Source: JADJLQ01 sp044227925
GTDB taxonomy: Bacteria; Bacteroidota; Bacteroidia; Chitinophagales; Saprospiraceae
DNA length: 64,000 nt
Assembly (NCBI GenBank): GCA_044227925.1
Contig: JBGAVW010000007.1
Location: 59,661 to 123,660, forward strand
Direction of reading: 5' to 3'
Shown here: one piece after another, positions 1 to 9,173 of the stretch
How the letters are laid out: every line of letters starts with the position of its first letter
How positions within the stretch are numbered: the first letter of the stretch is position 1
The notes under the pieces: generated by a model
Told to the model about the DNA's origin: nothing
Databases searched by the model: none
Seen by the model: only the letters and a program-made list of their open reading frames with translations
Position numbers and translations under genes: made by a program

Positions 1-467
1 TTATAAAGTCATTTGATCGATTTAAGGAGACTTCAAAAACAGGTCATAAGTTAATACTGGTTGGAAAACGTATGGGAAAATTTGAAAAGGTTATCAGAGC
101 AATAACTCAGAGCAATTTTAATAAGGATATTATTGAAATGGGTTATTTGGAAGATGGTTTGGCTGCCAGATTATTAGCTTCGGCAGATGCCTTAATAAAC
201 TTGTCAGAATATGAAGGTTTTGGTATGCCGCTGGTAGAAGCTATGCAATCAGGTGTACCGGTTTTGGCTGCGACAAATTCATGTTTCCCGGAGATAATGC
301 AGGATGCCGGAAAGCTAATTGAACAAAATGATGTAAATCAAATTGCTCAGGATATGTTTTTTATTTTTCAATATCCTGAGCAATTCATACAAAAAGGATT
401 AAAAAGAAGCAGTCAATTTAATTGGGACACTGCTGCAGCATTATTACGATCTATAATTAATACATAA
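1..467 (+). CDS. Glycosyltransferase, group 1 (GT4-like), C-terminal part
   Basis: The reading frame is already open at position 3 and runs to TAA at 465-467, so the gene starts upstream of the window and the ATG at 72 is internal. The visible part is the nucleotide-sugar-binding half of a GT-B glycosyltransferase. The motif EYEGFGMPLVEA followed by SGVPVLA is the donor-binding E-x7-E signature of GT4 enzymes. Such enzymes transfer sugars from activated donors to polysaccharide or glycolipid acceptors in the cytoplasm. Acceptor and sugar cannot be read from this fragment. The 3' end overlaps the convergent oxidoreductase gene by 11 bases. Confidence 0.85.
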   Translation, partial: IKSFDRFKETSKTGHKLILVGKRMGKFEKVIRAITQSNFNKDIIEMGYLEDGLAARLLASADALINLSEYEGFGMPLVEAMQSGVPVLAATNSCFPEIMQDAGKLIEQNDVNQIAQDMFFIFQYPEQFIQKGLKRSSQFNWDTAAALLRSIINT

Positions 468-1812
468 ACACTTTCCCATTGGTCATGACCTCTTGTTTTT
501 TCTCATCAAAATAGGCTTTATATCCGGTTCTTGCTGCCGCAGTAGTCATGATGCTGGCTATGGAATGGTTGTACCCGGCTTCTACCGGTGCATTGGGTTG
601 TTTTCTGCTGCGTATGCATTCCATCCAATTGCGCACGTGGTTTGAAGTAAGTTTATCACCTCCTGTATTAGCTGAAGCAATCACAGGTTCAGTGTAGGAA
701 AGACTCTGCTCTTCCAGCAAATTGGCTTCCATACCCATATCACTGGCAAAACGTTTGGTCAGTCCACCAACAGGGGACACTTTATTTGTAATCAGGTTTA
801 ATTCTCCCCCATTTGAATAATAGATCTCTGCCGGTCGTTCTTCGCCATTATGCATTCTTGAACCGAAAGTAACCTGAAAGCCCGATGTCAGGTCATTAGC
901 AGGACCATAATCAAATACAGCCGTCATAGTATCCCAATTTTTTCTACCATCCTTCCATTTATAAATTCCACCATTAGCAACTACACTTCTTGGGTGAGAT
1001 AAACCAGTAAACCAATGCACTGTATCAATTTGATGACTCATCCACTGGCCGGGCATTCCCGAGGAATAAGGCCAGAACAATCTAAACTCAAGGTATTTTC
1101 TGGGATCAAAAGTATCAGCAGGTCTGTTCATTAAAAATCGTTTCCAATCCGTATCCTCTTGTTTTAATTGATTTAGTAATCCCAGTCTTCGCCATCTGCC
1201 GGGTTGATTTACATTCCAGGTCAATTCCACCATGGTTATAGCACCAAACTTTCCTGATCTTATAAATTCATTGGCCGCGTGATAATTGGCTCCGGATCTG
1301 CGTTGGGAACCAATCTGAATGATTTTGTCTGACGCTTTTATAGCTTTTAATGCAGCCCTATTATCTGCCATCGTTTCGGCAAATGGTTTTTCAACATAGG
1401 CATCGCAGCCTGCTTTCACAGCCTCTATAGCATGTAATGCATGTTGAAAATCAGCAGTACCAATAAAAACGGCATCTACTAATTTTTTATCGTACATTTC
1501 TTCATTATTTCTGCATGCCACAATATCATGGCCCATTTTCTCTTTCCACAAGGCTACCCCTTCTTCTCGTTTTAACTTCCAAATGTCTGACACAGCAACC
1601 AAATCAAAATTTAATTCCTTGTAGTGATTCATAAAACACGGCATGTGAGATTGCCTGTGCCTGTCAGAAAACCCTACCACGCCCACACGGACTCTGTCAT
1701 TGGCACCTATAATGTTGGAGTAACTTTTTGCACTAAAAGCATTGGCCCCGGCATAGAGGCCTGCAGTGGTAAGCAAGCTTTGCTTTATAAATTTTCGTCT
1801 GTTTGCTTTCAT
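457..1812 (-). CDS. Gfo/Idh/MocA family oxidoreductase with Tat-like signal
   Basis: Predicted NAD(P)-dependent sugar or polyol dehydrogenase, 451 residues. I chose the ATG at 1812 because it gives an N-terminus typical of exported Bacteroidota members: NRRKFIKQS followed by a hydrophobic stretch ending AFSAKS, resembling a twin-arginine signal with one Lys between basic residues. A longer frame reaches 1932 but adds an unlikely leader. The Rossmann start reads RVRVGVVGFSDR, and VEKPFAETMADN is the conserved EKP motif of the family. The extended C-terminal domain is typical of the secreted Gfo/Idh/MocA group acting on periplasmic carbohydrates. The substrate is unknown. It stands alone, convergent with the glycosyltransferase and divergent from deoC. 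Confidence 0.85.
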   Translation of the reverse strand: MKANRRKFIKQSLLTTAGLYAGANAFSAKSYSNIIGANDRVRVGVVGFSDRHRQSHMPCFMNHYKELNFDLVAVSDIWKLKREEGVALWKEKMGHDIVACRNNEEMYDKKLVDAVFIGTADFQHALHAIEAVKAGCDAYVEKPFAETMADNRAALKAIKASDKIIQIGSQRRSGANYHAANEFIRSGKFGAITMVELTWNVNQPGRWRRLGLLNQLKQEDTDWKRFLMNRPADTFDPRKYLEFRLFWPYSSGMPGQWMSHQIDTVHWFTGLSHPRSVVANGGIYKWKDGRKNWDTMTAVFDYGPANDLTSGFQVTFGSRMHNGEERPAEIYYSNGGELNLITNKVSPVGGLTKRFASDMGMEANLLEEQSLSYTEPVIASANTGGDKLTSNHVRNWMECIRSRKQPNAPVEAGYNHSIASIMTTAAARTGYKAYFDEKKQEVMTNGKVFMY

Positions 1813-2097
1813 GGTATTTTTATTCAATAATATTATAAATATAGTATGTAAGATATCAAAAATCGTTTTGACTAAAAAGAAATAATATCGAAAATTAAAT
1901 AAATTGTTTTTTGATCCAATTGGCAAGATCACAAATCAATTATAAAATTTATGTCTGAATAAGAATTTTGAGGTGCCTGCTATAGCTCCCACAGATAAGT
2001 ATACTATAGGTTCAATTGGTATAAAATGCTTTGATTTTTATTTTTACAGTTGTCAATTTTGTATTTTGCAGCTGAATATTTATATAAATTAAAAAAA

Positions 2098-2853
2098 ATG
2101 TTACCCAGCTTACATGAAATAGTAAAAATGATTGACCACTCCCTTTTGCATCCCACCATGACGGATCTTGAAATGATCGACGGTTGTAAAATAGCTAAAG
2201 CCTACGATATGGCCACTGCCTGTGTAAAACCCATGTTTGTCAGTCAGGCAAGCGACATTTTAAAGGGATCCGATACAAAAGTTTGTGCAGTAATCGGATT
2301 TCCGCATGGCAATAGTACAACTAAAATAAAAGTAGCTGAAACTAAGCAAGCCATAAAAGAGGGTGCAACCGAAATCGATATGGTAATCCATGCCGGGAAA
2401 GTATTGGGTAAAGATTGGAAATATATTAAAAAAGATATTTCAGCTGTTAATAAAGCCTGTCTAAAGGGAGGCGCAATATTAAAAGTGATATTTGAAAATG
2501 ATTTTATCCCGGACCACGCTTCAAAAATAAAACTCTGCAAAATATGCAATGCTGTAAAGGTTGCTTTTGTCAAAACCAGTACAGGTTACGGCTATGTAAA
2601 ATCACCTTCTGGTGAATACAACTATAAGGGAGCTACTGTAGAAGATGTAATGCTGATGCGAAAATATTGTAATCCCGAAATACAGATCAAAGCAGCAGGA
2701 GGTATCCGGTCTCTGGATGATTTACTCAAATACAAAGAGCTCGGCGTAACCCGGGTAGGAGCCACTGCCAGTGTCATTATGTTGGAAGAAATGAAAAAAA
2801 GATTAGGCTTGGAATCAAATCAAATTACCATCACCGATACTAAAGGATATTAA
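2098..2853 (+). CDS. deoC: Deoxyribose-phosphate aldolase
   Basis: Cleaves 2-deoxyribose-5-phosphate to glyceraldehyde-3-phosphate and acetaldehyde in deoxynucleoside catabolism. Class I aldolase TIM barrel, 251 residues from the ATG at 2098; an in-frame TTG at 2050 would add a non-family leader. The Schiff-base lysine lies in AFVKTSTGYG and the second active-site lysine in IKAAGGIRS, both as in the family. IDMVIHAGKV is the conserved strand carrying the catalytic Asp. The next gene, a sugar isomerase-like protein, follows after five bases, so the two are probably cotranscribed. Confidence 0.93.
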   Translation: MLPSLHEIVKMIDHSLLHPTMTDLEMIDGCKIAKAYDMATACVKPMFVSQASDILKGSDTKVCAVIGFPHGNSTTKIKVAETKQAIKEGATEIDMVIHAGKVLGKDWKYIKKDISAVNKACLKGGAILKVIFENDFIPDHASKIKLCKICNAVKVAFVKTSTGYGYVKSPSGEYNYKGATVEDVMLMRKYCNPEIQIKAAGGIRSLDDLLKYKELGVTRVGATASVIMLEEMKKRLGLESNQITITDTKGY

Positions 2854-2858
2854 TCATT

Positions 2859-3779
2859 ATGTTTTCACTAGGCTTCGTTACTGCTATTTTACCCGAACAC
2901 ACATTGGAGGAAATATTTCAATATGCTTCTGCAAAAGGTTTTTCATGTATTGAAGTAATGTGCTGGCCGGCTACGAACACCGATACCCGAAGATATGCAG
3001 GAGTAAGCCATATAGATGTGGACCATCTCACGCCTGAAAAAATAAATCAGATAAATGGGTATCAGGAAAAGTACAATGTAAAAATTTCAGGCCTTGGATA
3101 CTATCCTAATCCATTAGACCCCGATTCATTTTCATCTAATTTGTATATAGATCATATAAAAAAAGTGATTACTGCATGTAGATTGCTGGGGGTACCCGTC
3201 ATGAACACTTTTGTAGGCAGGAACCCATCCAGGGATGTCCATTTTAATATTAATTTATTTAAAGAGGTTTGGCCTGACATTATACTCCATGCTGAAAATC
3301 AAAAAGTCAAAATAGGCATAGAAAATTGTCCTATGTTATTCACCGGGGATGAATGGCCTGGTGGTAAAAACCTGGCCACTACTCCATTCATTTGGGACCA
3401 ACTATTTGACATCATACCTTCATCTTATTTTGGACTTAACTATGATCCCTCTCATCTGGTATGGCAAATGATGGACGAGATAGCACCACTTTATAGTTAT
3501 AAAGATCGATTGCACCATATTCACCTAAAAGATGTAAAAGTATATAAAGACAAACTTAATAGAGTAGGCATCATGGCATATCCTTTACAATATCATAGTC
3601 CAAAACTACCGGGATTGGGGGATGTTCGTTGGCGCGAGTTTTTTAGTGCCCTCACCTCCATAGGGTATCGCGGGCCTCTTTGTATAGAAGTTGAAGATAA
3701 AGCATTTGAAAAAAATCAAGATGATGTGTATGCTGCCATCCTGACAGCAAAAAATTTTATTTCGCAATTTTTACCTTAG
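2859..3779 (+). CDS. Sugar phosphate isomerase/epimerase (AP endonuclease 2-like TIM barrel)
   Basis: A 306-residue xylose-isomerase-like TIM barrel protein. Recognisable pieces are GFSCIEVMCWP near the start, IGIENCPM mid-protein, LNYDPSHLVWQ, and HIHLKDVKVY with PGLGDVRW toward the end. These carry the acidic and His residues that usually bind a divalent metal in this superfamily (E in GIEN, D and H in YDPSH, H in HIHLKD, E in CIEVED). Members isomerise or epimerise sugars and cyclitols. The exact substrate is unknown. It lies five bases after deoC and is probably translated from the same message. Confidence 0.82.
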   Translation: MFSLGFVTAILPEHTLEEIFQYASAKGFSCIEVMCWPATNTDTRRYAGVSHIDVDHLTPEKINQINGYQEKYNVKISGLGYYPNPLDPDSFSSNLYIDHIKKVITACRLLGVPVMNTFVGRNPSRDVHFNINLFKEVWPDIILHAENQKVKIGIENCPMLFTGDEWPGGKNLATTPFIWDQLFDIIPSSYFGLNYDPSHLVWQMMDEIAPLYSYKDRLHHIHLKDVKVYKDKLNRVGIMAYPLQYHSPKLPGLGDVRWREFFSALTSIGYRGPLCIEVEDKAFEKNQDDVYAAILTAKNFISQFLP

Positions 3780-3905
3780 CAATTCAAAACAACTAATTAC
3801 TTGTTTATTTCGGATATCCCTTTTCTGACTTTGCTGAATTGGTATAGACTATCGTCAGATCAAATCACTTTAGAATTATTATCGACAAAATAATGGAATC
3901 ATATT

Positions 3906-3913
3906 TAAGTTTG
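3906..3913 (+). promoter_or_regulatory. Candidate -7 promoter box (TAAGTTTG) before the PfkB kinase
   Basis: Exact match to the Bacteroidota primary-sigma -7 consensus TAnnTTTG. It ends only four bases before the kinase ATG at 3918, so transcription would begin at or next to the start codon. No clear -33 TTG is seen at the usual distance. Confidence 0.4.
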
Positions 3914-3917
3914 CACT

Positions 3918-4802
3918 ATGGAAAAAATTTACTGCTTTGGTGAACTTCTCTGGGATATGCTGCCATCCGGCAAACAAGCGGGGGGAGCGCCTATGAATGT
4001 AGCATATCATTTGAATAGATTGGGATTAGAAGCCAAACCGATTACTGCTATAGGTAAAGACGCATTAGGAAAGGAATTAATGGAGTTTTTAAAGTCAAAA
4101 AATATCAGCACAGACTTTGTATTGGAAAATGCTCAACCTACCGGGCAAGTAGTGGTCACACTGAGTAAATCCAATGAAGCCAGCTATACCATTCAAGCAC
4201 CGGCGGCATGGGATTTTATAGAATTAAATAAAGATTCTTTACTTGAAATAGCACAAAAAGAATATCTATTGATTTTTGGCTCATTGGCTTGCAGAAATTC
4301 AATAAACCGGGATACACTGAATAGGCTTGCCTCAAAAGCTGCGCTCAAAATATGCGATATCAATCTTCGCAGCCCTTTTTATAATAAAGACTTGGTACAT
4401 CATTTATTTTCTATTACAGATTGGATAAAAATAAACCATGAAGAACTGGCCCTCATCACAGCATGGTATCGCGATGACCTGAACACTGAAGAAAAACAAG
4501 CCGGGTTTTTATTGAATACTTTTCCTGATGTAGATCTGATATTAGTTACCAGAGGAGCTAATGGTGCAGCGTATTACGATCGCGAAGCCTCATATGACCA
4601 CAAAGGATTTAAAGTTAAAGTGGCAGATACGGTTGGTAGTGGTGATTCGTTTTTGGCCATGTTTATTTCAAAAGCATTGGAAGGAGTAAACCCTGTTGAG
4701 TGTTTAAAATATGCATGTGCTATGGGGGCTGTAGTAGCAAGCCATGCCGGTGCAACCCCTGCCATTGATATCGATGCTGAGATAAATAAATTGCTGAATT
4801 AA
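3918..4802 (+). CDS. PfkB-family carbohydrate kinase (fructokinase-like)
   Basis: A 294-residue ribokinase/PfkB-family sugar kinase that transfers ATP phosphate to a sugar hydroxyl. The first family signature is seen as GGAPMNVAYHLNRLG near residue 21, and the second as DTVGSGDSFLA near the C-terminus, with the catalytic Asp in GSGD. The family usually has GAGD, so the Gly-Ser-Gly-Asp form is a mild variant. ILVTRGANGA is the usual strand before the nucleotide site. The first residues EKIYCFGELLWD match fructokinase-like members. It has its own possible promoter box immediately upstream. Confidence 0.87.
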   Translation: MEKIYCFGELLWDMLPSGKQAGGAPMNVAYHLNRLGLEAKPITAIGKDALGKELMEFLKSKNISTDFVLENAQPTGQVVVTLSKSNEASYTIQAPAAWDFIELNKDSLLEIAQKEYLLIFGSLACRNSINRDTLNRLASKAALKICDINLRSPFYNKDLVHHLFSITDWIKINHEELALITAWYRDDLNTEEKQAGFLLNTFPDVDLILVTRGANGAAYYDREASYDHKGFKVKVADTVGSGDSFLAMFISKALEGVNPVECLKYACAMGAVVASHAGATPAIDIDAEINKLLN

Positions 4803-4834
4803 ACTTTGTGGAATTATAATTGTTCTAGCAGCCT

Positions 4835-5857
4835 ATGGAAATTGGATTGTATTCTTTTGCAGAAATGCCGTTAGGAGGTAACCGATCTCAAAATGGAGCT
4901 CAACGTATGGATGAGCTTATGGATGAAATAATTAGCGCTGATACACTCGGATTAGATGTTTATGCGGTGGGGGAACATCACAGGCCGGATTACTTATTAT
5001 CCGCGCCTACTGTAGTATTGGGAGCTGCTGCTGTTAAAACCAAGAAAATAAAATTATCTACAGCCGTCACTGTTTTGAGCAGTGAAGATCCCGTACGCGT
5101 ATTTCAACAATTCGCCACCATCGATTTACTTTCGCATGGCAGAGCTGAAATCATGGCAGGCAGAGGATCATTTATTGAATCATTTCCCCTGTTTGGATAT
5201 GATCTTAATGATTATGATTCTTTATTTAAGGAAAAACTGGATTTATTACTCAGACTAAATAAAGAAGAAAGAGTAAAGTGGCAAGGCATCCATAGACCGG
5301 CAATCCAAAATTCAGCCATTTATCCGAGACCATATCAACATGAGATACCAATATGGATAGCAGCAGGTGGCACTCCTGCATCTGCTGTAAGGGCAGCCAC
5401 ACTGGGATTACCCCTTGCACTTGCGATCATAGGCGGATCATTAGATCATTTTGTACCATTTATAGATTTATATAAAAATACATGGGCAAAAATGAATCAC
5501 ACCCATGCTATGCAAATTGGAATTAATGTACATGGATTTTTGGCTGAGTCTTCTCAAAAAGCTGCAGATGAATTTTATGTTCCACACGCAGAAGTAATGA
5601 ATCGAATCGGACGGGAGCGTGGATGGGGGCCATCTACCCGCGGTCAATACGAAGCAATGCGTTCAAGACATGGCGCTCTCTTCGTTGGTAGTCCACAGGA
5701 AATAATAGACAAGATCATGTATGTGCATCAAATTTTTGGTAACACCAGACTATTAATGCAAATGACAGTAGGTCCCACCCCGCATGAATTAGTAATGGAT
5801 TCGATAGAATTATTTGCAACCCAAGTAGCCCCTGTAATCAAATCAGCTACTCTATGA
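4835..5857 (+). CDS. LLM-class flavin-dependent oxidoreductase
   Basis: A 340-residue luciferase-like monooxygenase-fold enzyme using FMN or F420-type flavin. Characteristic segments are LDVYAVGEHHRPDYLLSAP (EHH of the flavin/substrate pocket), TAVTVLSSEDPVRVFQQFAT, RAEIMAGRGSF, and PIWIAAGGTPAS. The physiological substrate is not predictable. It lies 32 bases after the PfkB kinase and its stop overlaps the next gene's start by four bases (ATGA at 5854-5857), implying translational coupling to the M48 peptidase. Many Bacteroidota chromosomes carry a single gene of this type. Confidence 0.87.
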   Translation: MEIGLYSFAEMPLGGNRSQNGAQRMDELMDEIISADTLGLDVYAVGEHHRPDYLLSAPTVVLGAAAVKTKKIKLSTAVTVLSSEDPVRVFQQFATIDLLSHGRAEIMAGRGSFIESFPLFGYDLNDYDSLFKEKLDLLLRLNKEERVKWQGIHRPAIQNSAIYPRPYQHEIPIWIAAGGTPASAVRAATLGLPLALAIIGGSLDHFVPFIDLYKNTWAKMNHTHAMQIGINVHGFLAESSQKAADEFYVPHAEVMNRIGRERGWGPSTRGQYEAMRSRHGALFVGSPQEIIDKIMYVHQIFGNTRLLMQMTVGPTPHELVMDSIELFATQVAPVIKSATL

Positions 5858-6933
5858 GTGTATTCCAAGGTTATATAAGAGATCGGCTCCAATTTAATCA
5901 ATATACTGCGGAGCTATTGATTCAATCCGGTTTTTGGATTATCCGATATAAGGATGTGCATGGAAACGCTCAGCAAATAACCTGGGAAGAGAAGAAAATC
6001 GTTGTCAAAAAAGAAAATACCTATCTAACAGAATACCACCCAGGAGACAAAAGTCAGTTTTATTTCACATCAGATGATCCATCTCTGATGAAAAGAATGC
6101 ATCCTAAAACTGTAATGCACAGATGGCTTAATAACAATCCTGCAATACCGGTAATAGCAGCAGTTTCAAGCCTTTTGGTTCTGGGCTTTATAGGGCTTTG
6201 GTTTACTTTACCCTATATCAATAACAAAATCAGCAATGCTATTTCCATTGAAACTGAATCAAAGCTGGGTGACCAAATGATCAAGGCCATGCTTGAAAAT
6301 GAAGTGGTATCGGATACTCTATCAAACCTGGTAAACGAATATTATACTGCGCTCCAAAAAGAAAGTAAGTACAAAATAAGAATATCCGTAGTGCATTCAG
6401 ACATTGTAAATGCTTTTGCACTGCCCGGAGGCAATATTGTGATATACAGTGGCATTTTAAAAAAATTAAATTCCCATGAAGCCCTGGCCGCTTTGCTTGG
6501 GCATGAATCTACCCATATAGAGCATAGGCATTCGTTAAAATCGCTAACCCGTAACCTTGCTTTTTCTGCTGTTGTCGGTATTATCTTCAGCGGCAATGAC
6601 TTATCGTCCATATTGGCTTCGAATGCATCTAAATTCAGTGGACTAAAATATTCGAGATCACTGGAAGAAGATGCTGACCAGGGAAGCATTCAATTGATGA
6701 ATGAAAAGAAAATATCCATGGCGGGTATGGTTGATCTGATGACCGCTTTGAATGAAACCGACAGTGCCGGTCTTCATCTCGAATTTATACAAACACATCC
6801 TTTAACAGAAAAAAGATTGGCTGTGGCTACATTGGCTATGAACAACCAGGTAAGTGTAACTGAAAATCACCAATTACATAAAATTTGGATAGCAATACAA
6901 AATCAATTGAAGCAACTGGATAATACAAAATAA
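5854..6933 (+). CDS. M48-family membrane zinc metallopeptidase
   Basis: A 359-residue protein whose peptidase core contains HESTH at residues 217-221 (HExxH zinc site), with a further acidic cluster LEEDADQGS about 55 residues on that supplies the third ligand in M48 enzymes. One strong transmembrane segment lies near residues 97-118 (IPVIAAVSSLLVLG onward), leaving an N-terminal domain of about 90 residues rich in beta strands and a C-terminal peptidase, probably periplasmic. NAFALPGGNIVIYSG is typical of the HtpX/Oma1/BepA-like group, which handles misfolded membrane proteins. It overlaps the preceding gene by four bases. Confidence 0.85.
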   Translation: MSVFQGYIRDRLQFNQYTAELLIQSGFWIIRYKDVHGNAQQITWEEKKIVVKKENTYLTEYHPGDKSQFYFTSDDPSLMKRMHPKTVMHRWLNNNPAIPVIAAVSSLLVLGFIGLWFTLPYINNKISNAISIETESKLGDQMIKAMLENEVVSDTLSNLVNEYYTALQKESKYKIRISVVHSDIVNAFALPGGNIVIYSGILKKLNSHEALAALLGHESTHIEHRHSLKSLTRNLAFSAVVGIIFSGNDLSSILASNASKFSGLKYSRSLEEDADQGSIQLMNEKKISMAGMVDLMTALNETDSAGLHLEFIQTHPLTEKRLAVATLAMNNQVSVTENHQLHKIWIAIQNQLKQLDNTK

Positions 6934-7025
6934 CTATTTAAGCCTTTCCATTAGTTGCAAACATTAAGTTTACATCAATATTAGCTCGTGAAGGCTTATC
7001 CGCTTTACATTTGAACAACTTATAG

Positions 7026-7033
7026 TAATTTTG
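7026..7033 (+). promoter_or_regulatory. Candidate -7 promoter box (TAATTTTG) before coaD
   Basis: Matches the Bacteroidota -7 consensus TAnnTTTG, 16 bases before the coaD ATG, in a 116-base gap after the M48 gene. The same gap holds an 8-bp inverted repeat (6939-6946 with 6991-6998). No convincing -33 element. Confidence 0.4.
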
Positions 7034-7049
7034 AGTTTAAAACCATTTA

Positions 7050-7505
7050 ATGCGCAAAGCTATATTTCCCGGATCATTTGACCCGATTACCACCGGACAT
7101 GTTGATATAATACTGAAAGCTCTTCCTTTATTCGATGAATTCATAGTCGCCATTGGTACGAACAGCCAGAAAAAATCATTGTTTGGCCTGCAGGAAAGGA
7201 TACAAATGATACAAAAAGTATTTCGGAATGAACCAAAAGTAAAAGTGGATCAGTTTGATGGGCTTACGGCAGAATATGCAAAAAAAATAAATGCATTGTA
7301 CCTGGTACGTGGACTACGAAACGGCAGTGATTTTGATTACGAAAAAACAATCGCCCAGGTTAATCACCAGTTAGCCAATAATCTGGAGACCGTCTTTTTT
7401 ATTAGCAGTCCGGAAGTGGCTCATATCAGCAGCACTATTGTACGGGAAATAATCAGCGGAGGCGGGGATGCCAGTTTGTTTTTACCCAAAGAAATTAAAT
7501 TATAA
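7050..7505 (+). CDS. coaD: Phosphopantetheine adenylyltransferase
   Basis: Transfers AMP from ATP to 4'-phosphopantetheine, the penultimate step of coenzyme A synthesis. At 151 residues it has the normal length. The nucleotidyltransferase signature is intact: FPGSFDPITTGHVDII at residues 5-20, containing the T/HxGH-type motif. LVRGLRNGSDFDYE and the C-terminal ISSTIVREI are family hallmarks. It is a single gene with a possible promoter box just upstream, and pruA-like dehydrogenase follows 37 bases later. Confidence 0.96.
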   Translation: MRKAIFPGSFDPITTGHVDIILKALPLFDEFIVAIGTNSQKKSLFGLQERIQMIQKVFRNEPKVKVDQFDGLTAEYAKKINALYLVRGLRNGSDFDYEKTIAQVNHQLANNLETVFFISSPEVAHISSTIVREIISGGGDASLFLPKEIKL

Positions 7506-7542
7506 AAAATTAAACTATTTAAATCGAACATAACCAAATAAT

Positions 7543-9171
7543 ATGAATGCTGATTTTACGATACCACCAATCAAAAATGAAATAGTAAAAAATTATGCTC
7601 CCGGGTCACCGGAAAGAAAATCTCTTCAGACACAACTGATGGCTTCCAAATCCATTTATCAGGACATCAAAATGAACATTGGAGGCAAAAAAATAGCACA
7701 TGGCAAAGAATTTATCATTACCAGTCCTCACGATCATAAGCAGGTATTAGGACATCATTATCACGGGACCAAAGTACATGTGAATGATGCAATAACTGCC
7801 GCACTCAAAGCAAAAGCATCCTGGGCTTCTATGCCCTGGCAAGACAGAGCAGCTATATTTCTCAAAGCAGCAGATTTATTATCCGGACCATACCGTAACC
7901 AAATGAATGCTGCCACCATGCTTTGCCAATCCAAAAATGTCTATCAATCTGAAATAGATGCTGTGGCTGAATTTTGTGATTTCTTGCGTTTCAATGTGAA
8001 ATACATGACCCAAATCTACGCCGTACAACCATCGAGTGCTGAAGGTATCTGGAACAGGTTAGAATATCGACCACTAGAAGGGTTTGTGGTAGCAATTACT
8101 CCCTTTAATTTTACTTCAATCGCTGGCAATTTGCCATGTGCACCGGCTTTATTGGGAAATACGGTGGTATGGAAGCCAGCGGATACCCAGATTTATTCCG
8201 CTGCTCTGATCATGGAAATACTCGAAGCTGCCGGTTTGCCGGATGGGGTCATAAACCTGGTCACCGTAGATGGCCCTACATTAGGATCGGTGGTTTTTGA
8301 TCATAAAGATTTTGCAGGTCTGCATTTTACCGGAAGCACAGGAGTGTTTCAAAACTTATGGAAAACCATAAGCAATAACCTTGGAAAGTATAAATCTTAT
8401 CCTCGTATCGTGGGTGAAACAGGTGGAAAAGACTTTGTATTAGCACATTCTTCTGCTGATCCTAAAATTGTCGCAACTGCATTAATCCGGGGTGCGTTTG
8501 AATACCAGGGACAAAAATGCAGTGCAGCATCCCGGGCTTATTTACCAAAATCGCTTTGGAAAAAAATAAACCAATGTATGGGCGATGATTTATCCAGGAT
8601 GAATATGGGATCGCCCGAAGATTTTACTAATTTTATCAATGCTGTAATCGATGAAAAAGCGTTCGATAAAATCAGCTCTTATATTGCTAATGCAAAAAAA
8701 TCTAAGGATGCAACCCTAATCCATGGCGGGCAATATGATAAATCCACCGGTTATTTTATCCAGCCCACTGTAATACTTACCTCCAAACCAGATTATACCA
8801 CCATGGTAGAAGAAATATTCGGACCAGTACTTACTGTATACCTTTATGACGATAAAAAATATGACCAGGTGCTAGAACTGGTAGATTCTACATCACCTTA
8901 TGCTCTGACCGGTGCAGTGTTTGCCCAGGATAAGTCAATTATATTAAAATCCACAGAAAGGTTACAAAATGCCGCAGGTAATTTTTATATTAATGATAAA
9001 CCCACCGGAGCTGTTGTAGACCAACAACCGTTTGGCGGAGCGAGGGCAAGTGGTACAAATGATAAAGCCGGATCACTATTAAATTTGTATAGGTGGATTT
9101 CACCCCGCACCATCAAAGAAAATTTCAATCCACCCACTGATTTTCGATATCCTTTTCTATCAAAAGATTAA
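7543..9171 (+). CDS. pruA: L-glutamate gamma-semialdehyde (1-pyrroline-5-carboxylate) dehydrogenase
   Basis: Oxidises glutamate semialdehyde, from proline or ornithine breakdown, to glutamate with NAD. At 542 residues it matches the long single-domain Bacteroidota/eukaryote type rather than the fused PutA. Aldehyde-dehydrogenase catalytic residues are visible: Glu292 in VGETGGKD and the nucleophile Cys326 in YQGQKCSAAS. EGFVVAITPFNFTSI and NTVVWKPADTQ form the cofactor site, and EEIFGPVLTVY is the conserved late motif. It is followed after two bases by the cobalamin adenosyltransferase gene, so they are likely cotranscribed. Confidence 0.93.
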   Translation: MNADFTIPPIKNEIVKNYAPGSPERKSLQTQLMASKSIYQDIKMNIGGKKIAHGKEFIITSPHDHKQVLGHHYHGTKVHVNDAITAALKAKASWASMPWQDRAAIFLKAADLLSGPYRNQMNAATMLCQSKNVYQSEIDAVAEFCDFLRFNVKYMTQIYAVQPSSAEGIWNRLEYRPLEGFVVAITPFNFTSIAGNLPCAPALLGNTVVWKPADTQIYSAALIMEILEAAGLPDGVINLVTVDGPTLGSVVFDHKDFAGLHFTGSTGVFQNLWKTISNNLGKYKSYPRIVGETGGKDFVLAHSSADPKIVATALIRGAFEYQGQKCSAASRAYLPKSLWKKINQCMGDDLSRMNMGSPEDFTNFINAVIDEKAFDKISSYIANAKKSKDATLIHGGQYDKSTGYFIQPTVILTSKPDYTTMVEEIFGPVLTVYLYDDKKYDQVLELVDSTSPYALTGAVFAQDKSIILKSTERLQNAAGNFYINDKPTGAVVDQQPFGGARASGTNDKAGSLLNLYRWISPRTIKENFNPPTDFRYPFLSKD

Positions 9172-9173
9172 TA

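Noticed and set aside
1813..2097. 285-base divergent gap between the Gfo/Idh/MocA gene and deoC
   Set aside because: Holds only poly-A/T stretches. A longer frame for the oxidoreductase reaches 1932, but its translation is a random hydrophobic leader. I found no exact TAnnTTTG box at a suitable distance from deoC.
2244..2573. 109-residue open frame antisense to deoC
   Set aside because: Lies wholly inside deoC, which has clear aldolase motifs. The translation has no recognisable family features.
6939..6998. Inverted repeat TAAGCCTT / AAGGCTTA between the M48 gene and coaD
   Set aside because: The pairing is exact over 8 bases, but the 44-base loop and lack of a T-run make a terminator unlikely. 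I see no motif suggesting an operator.
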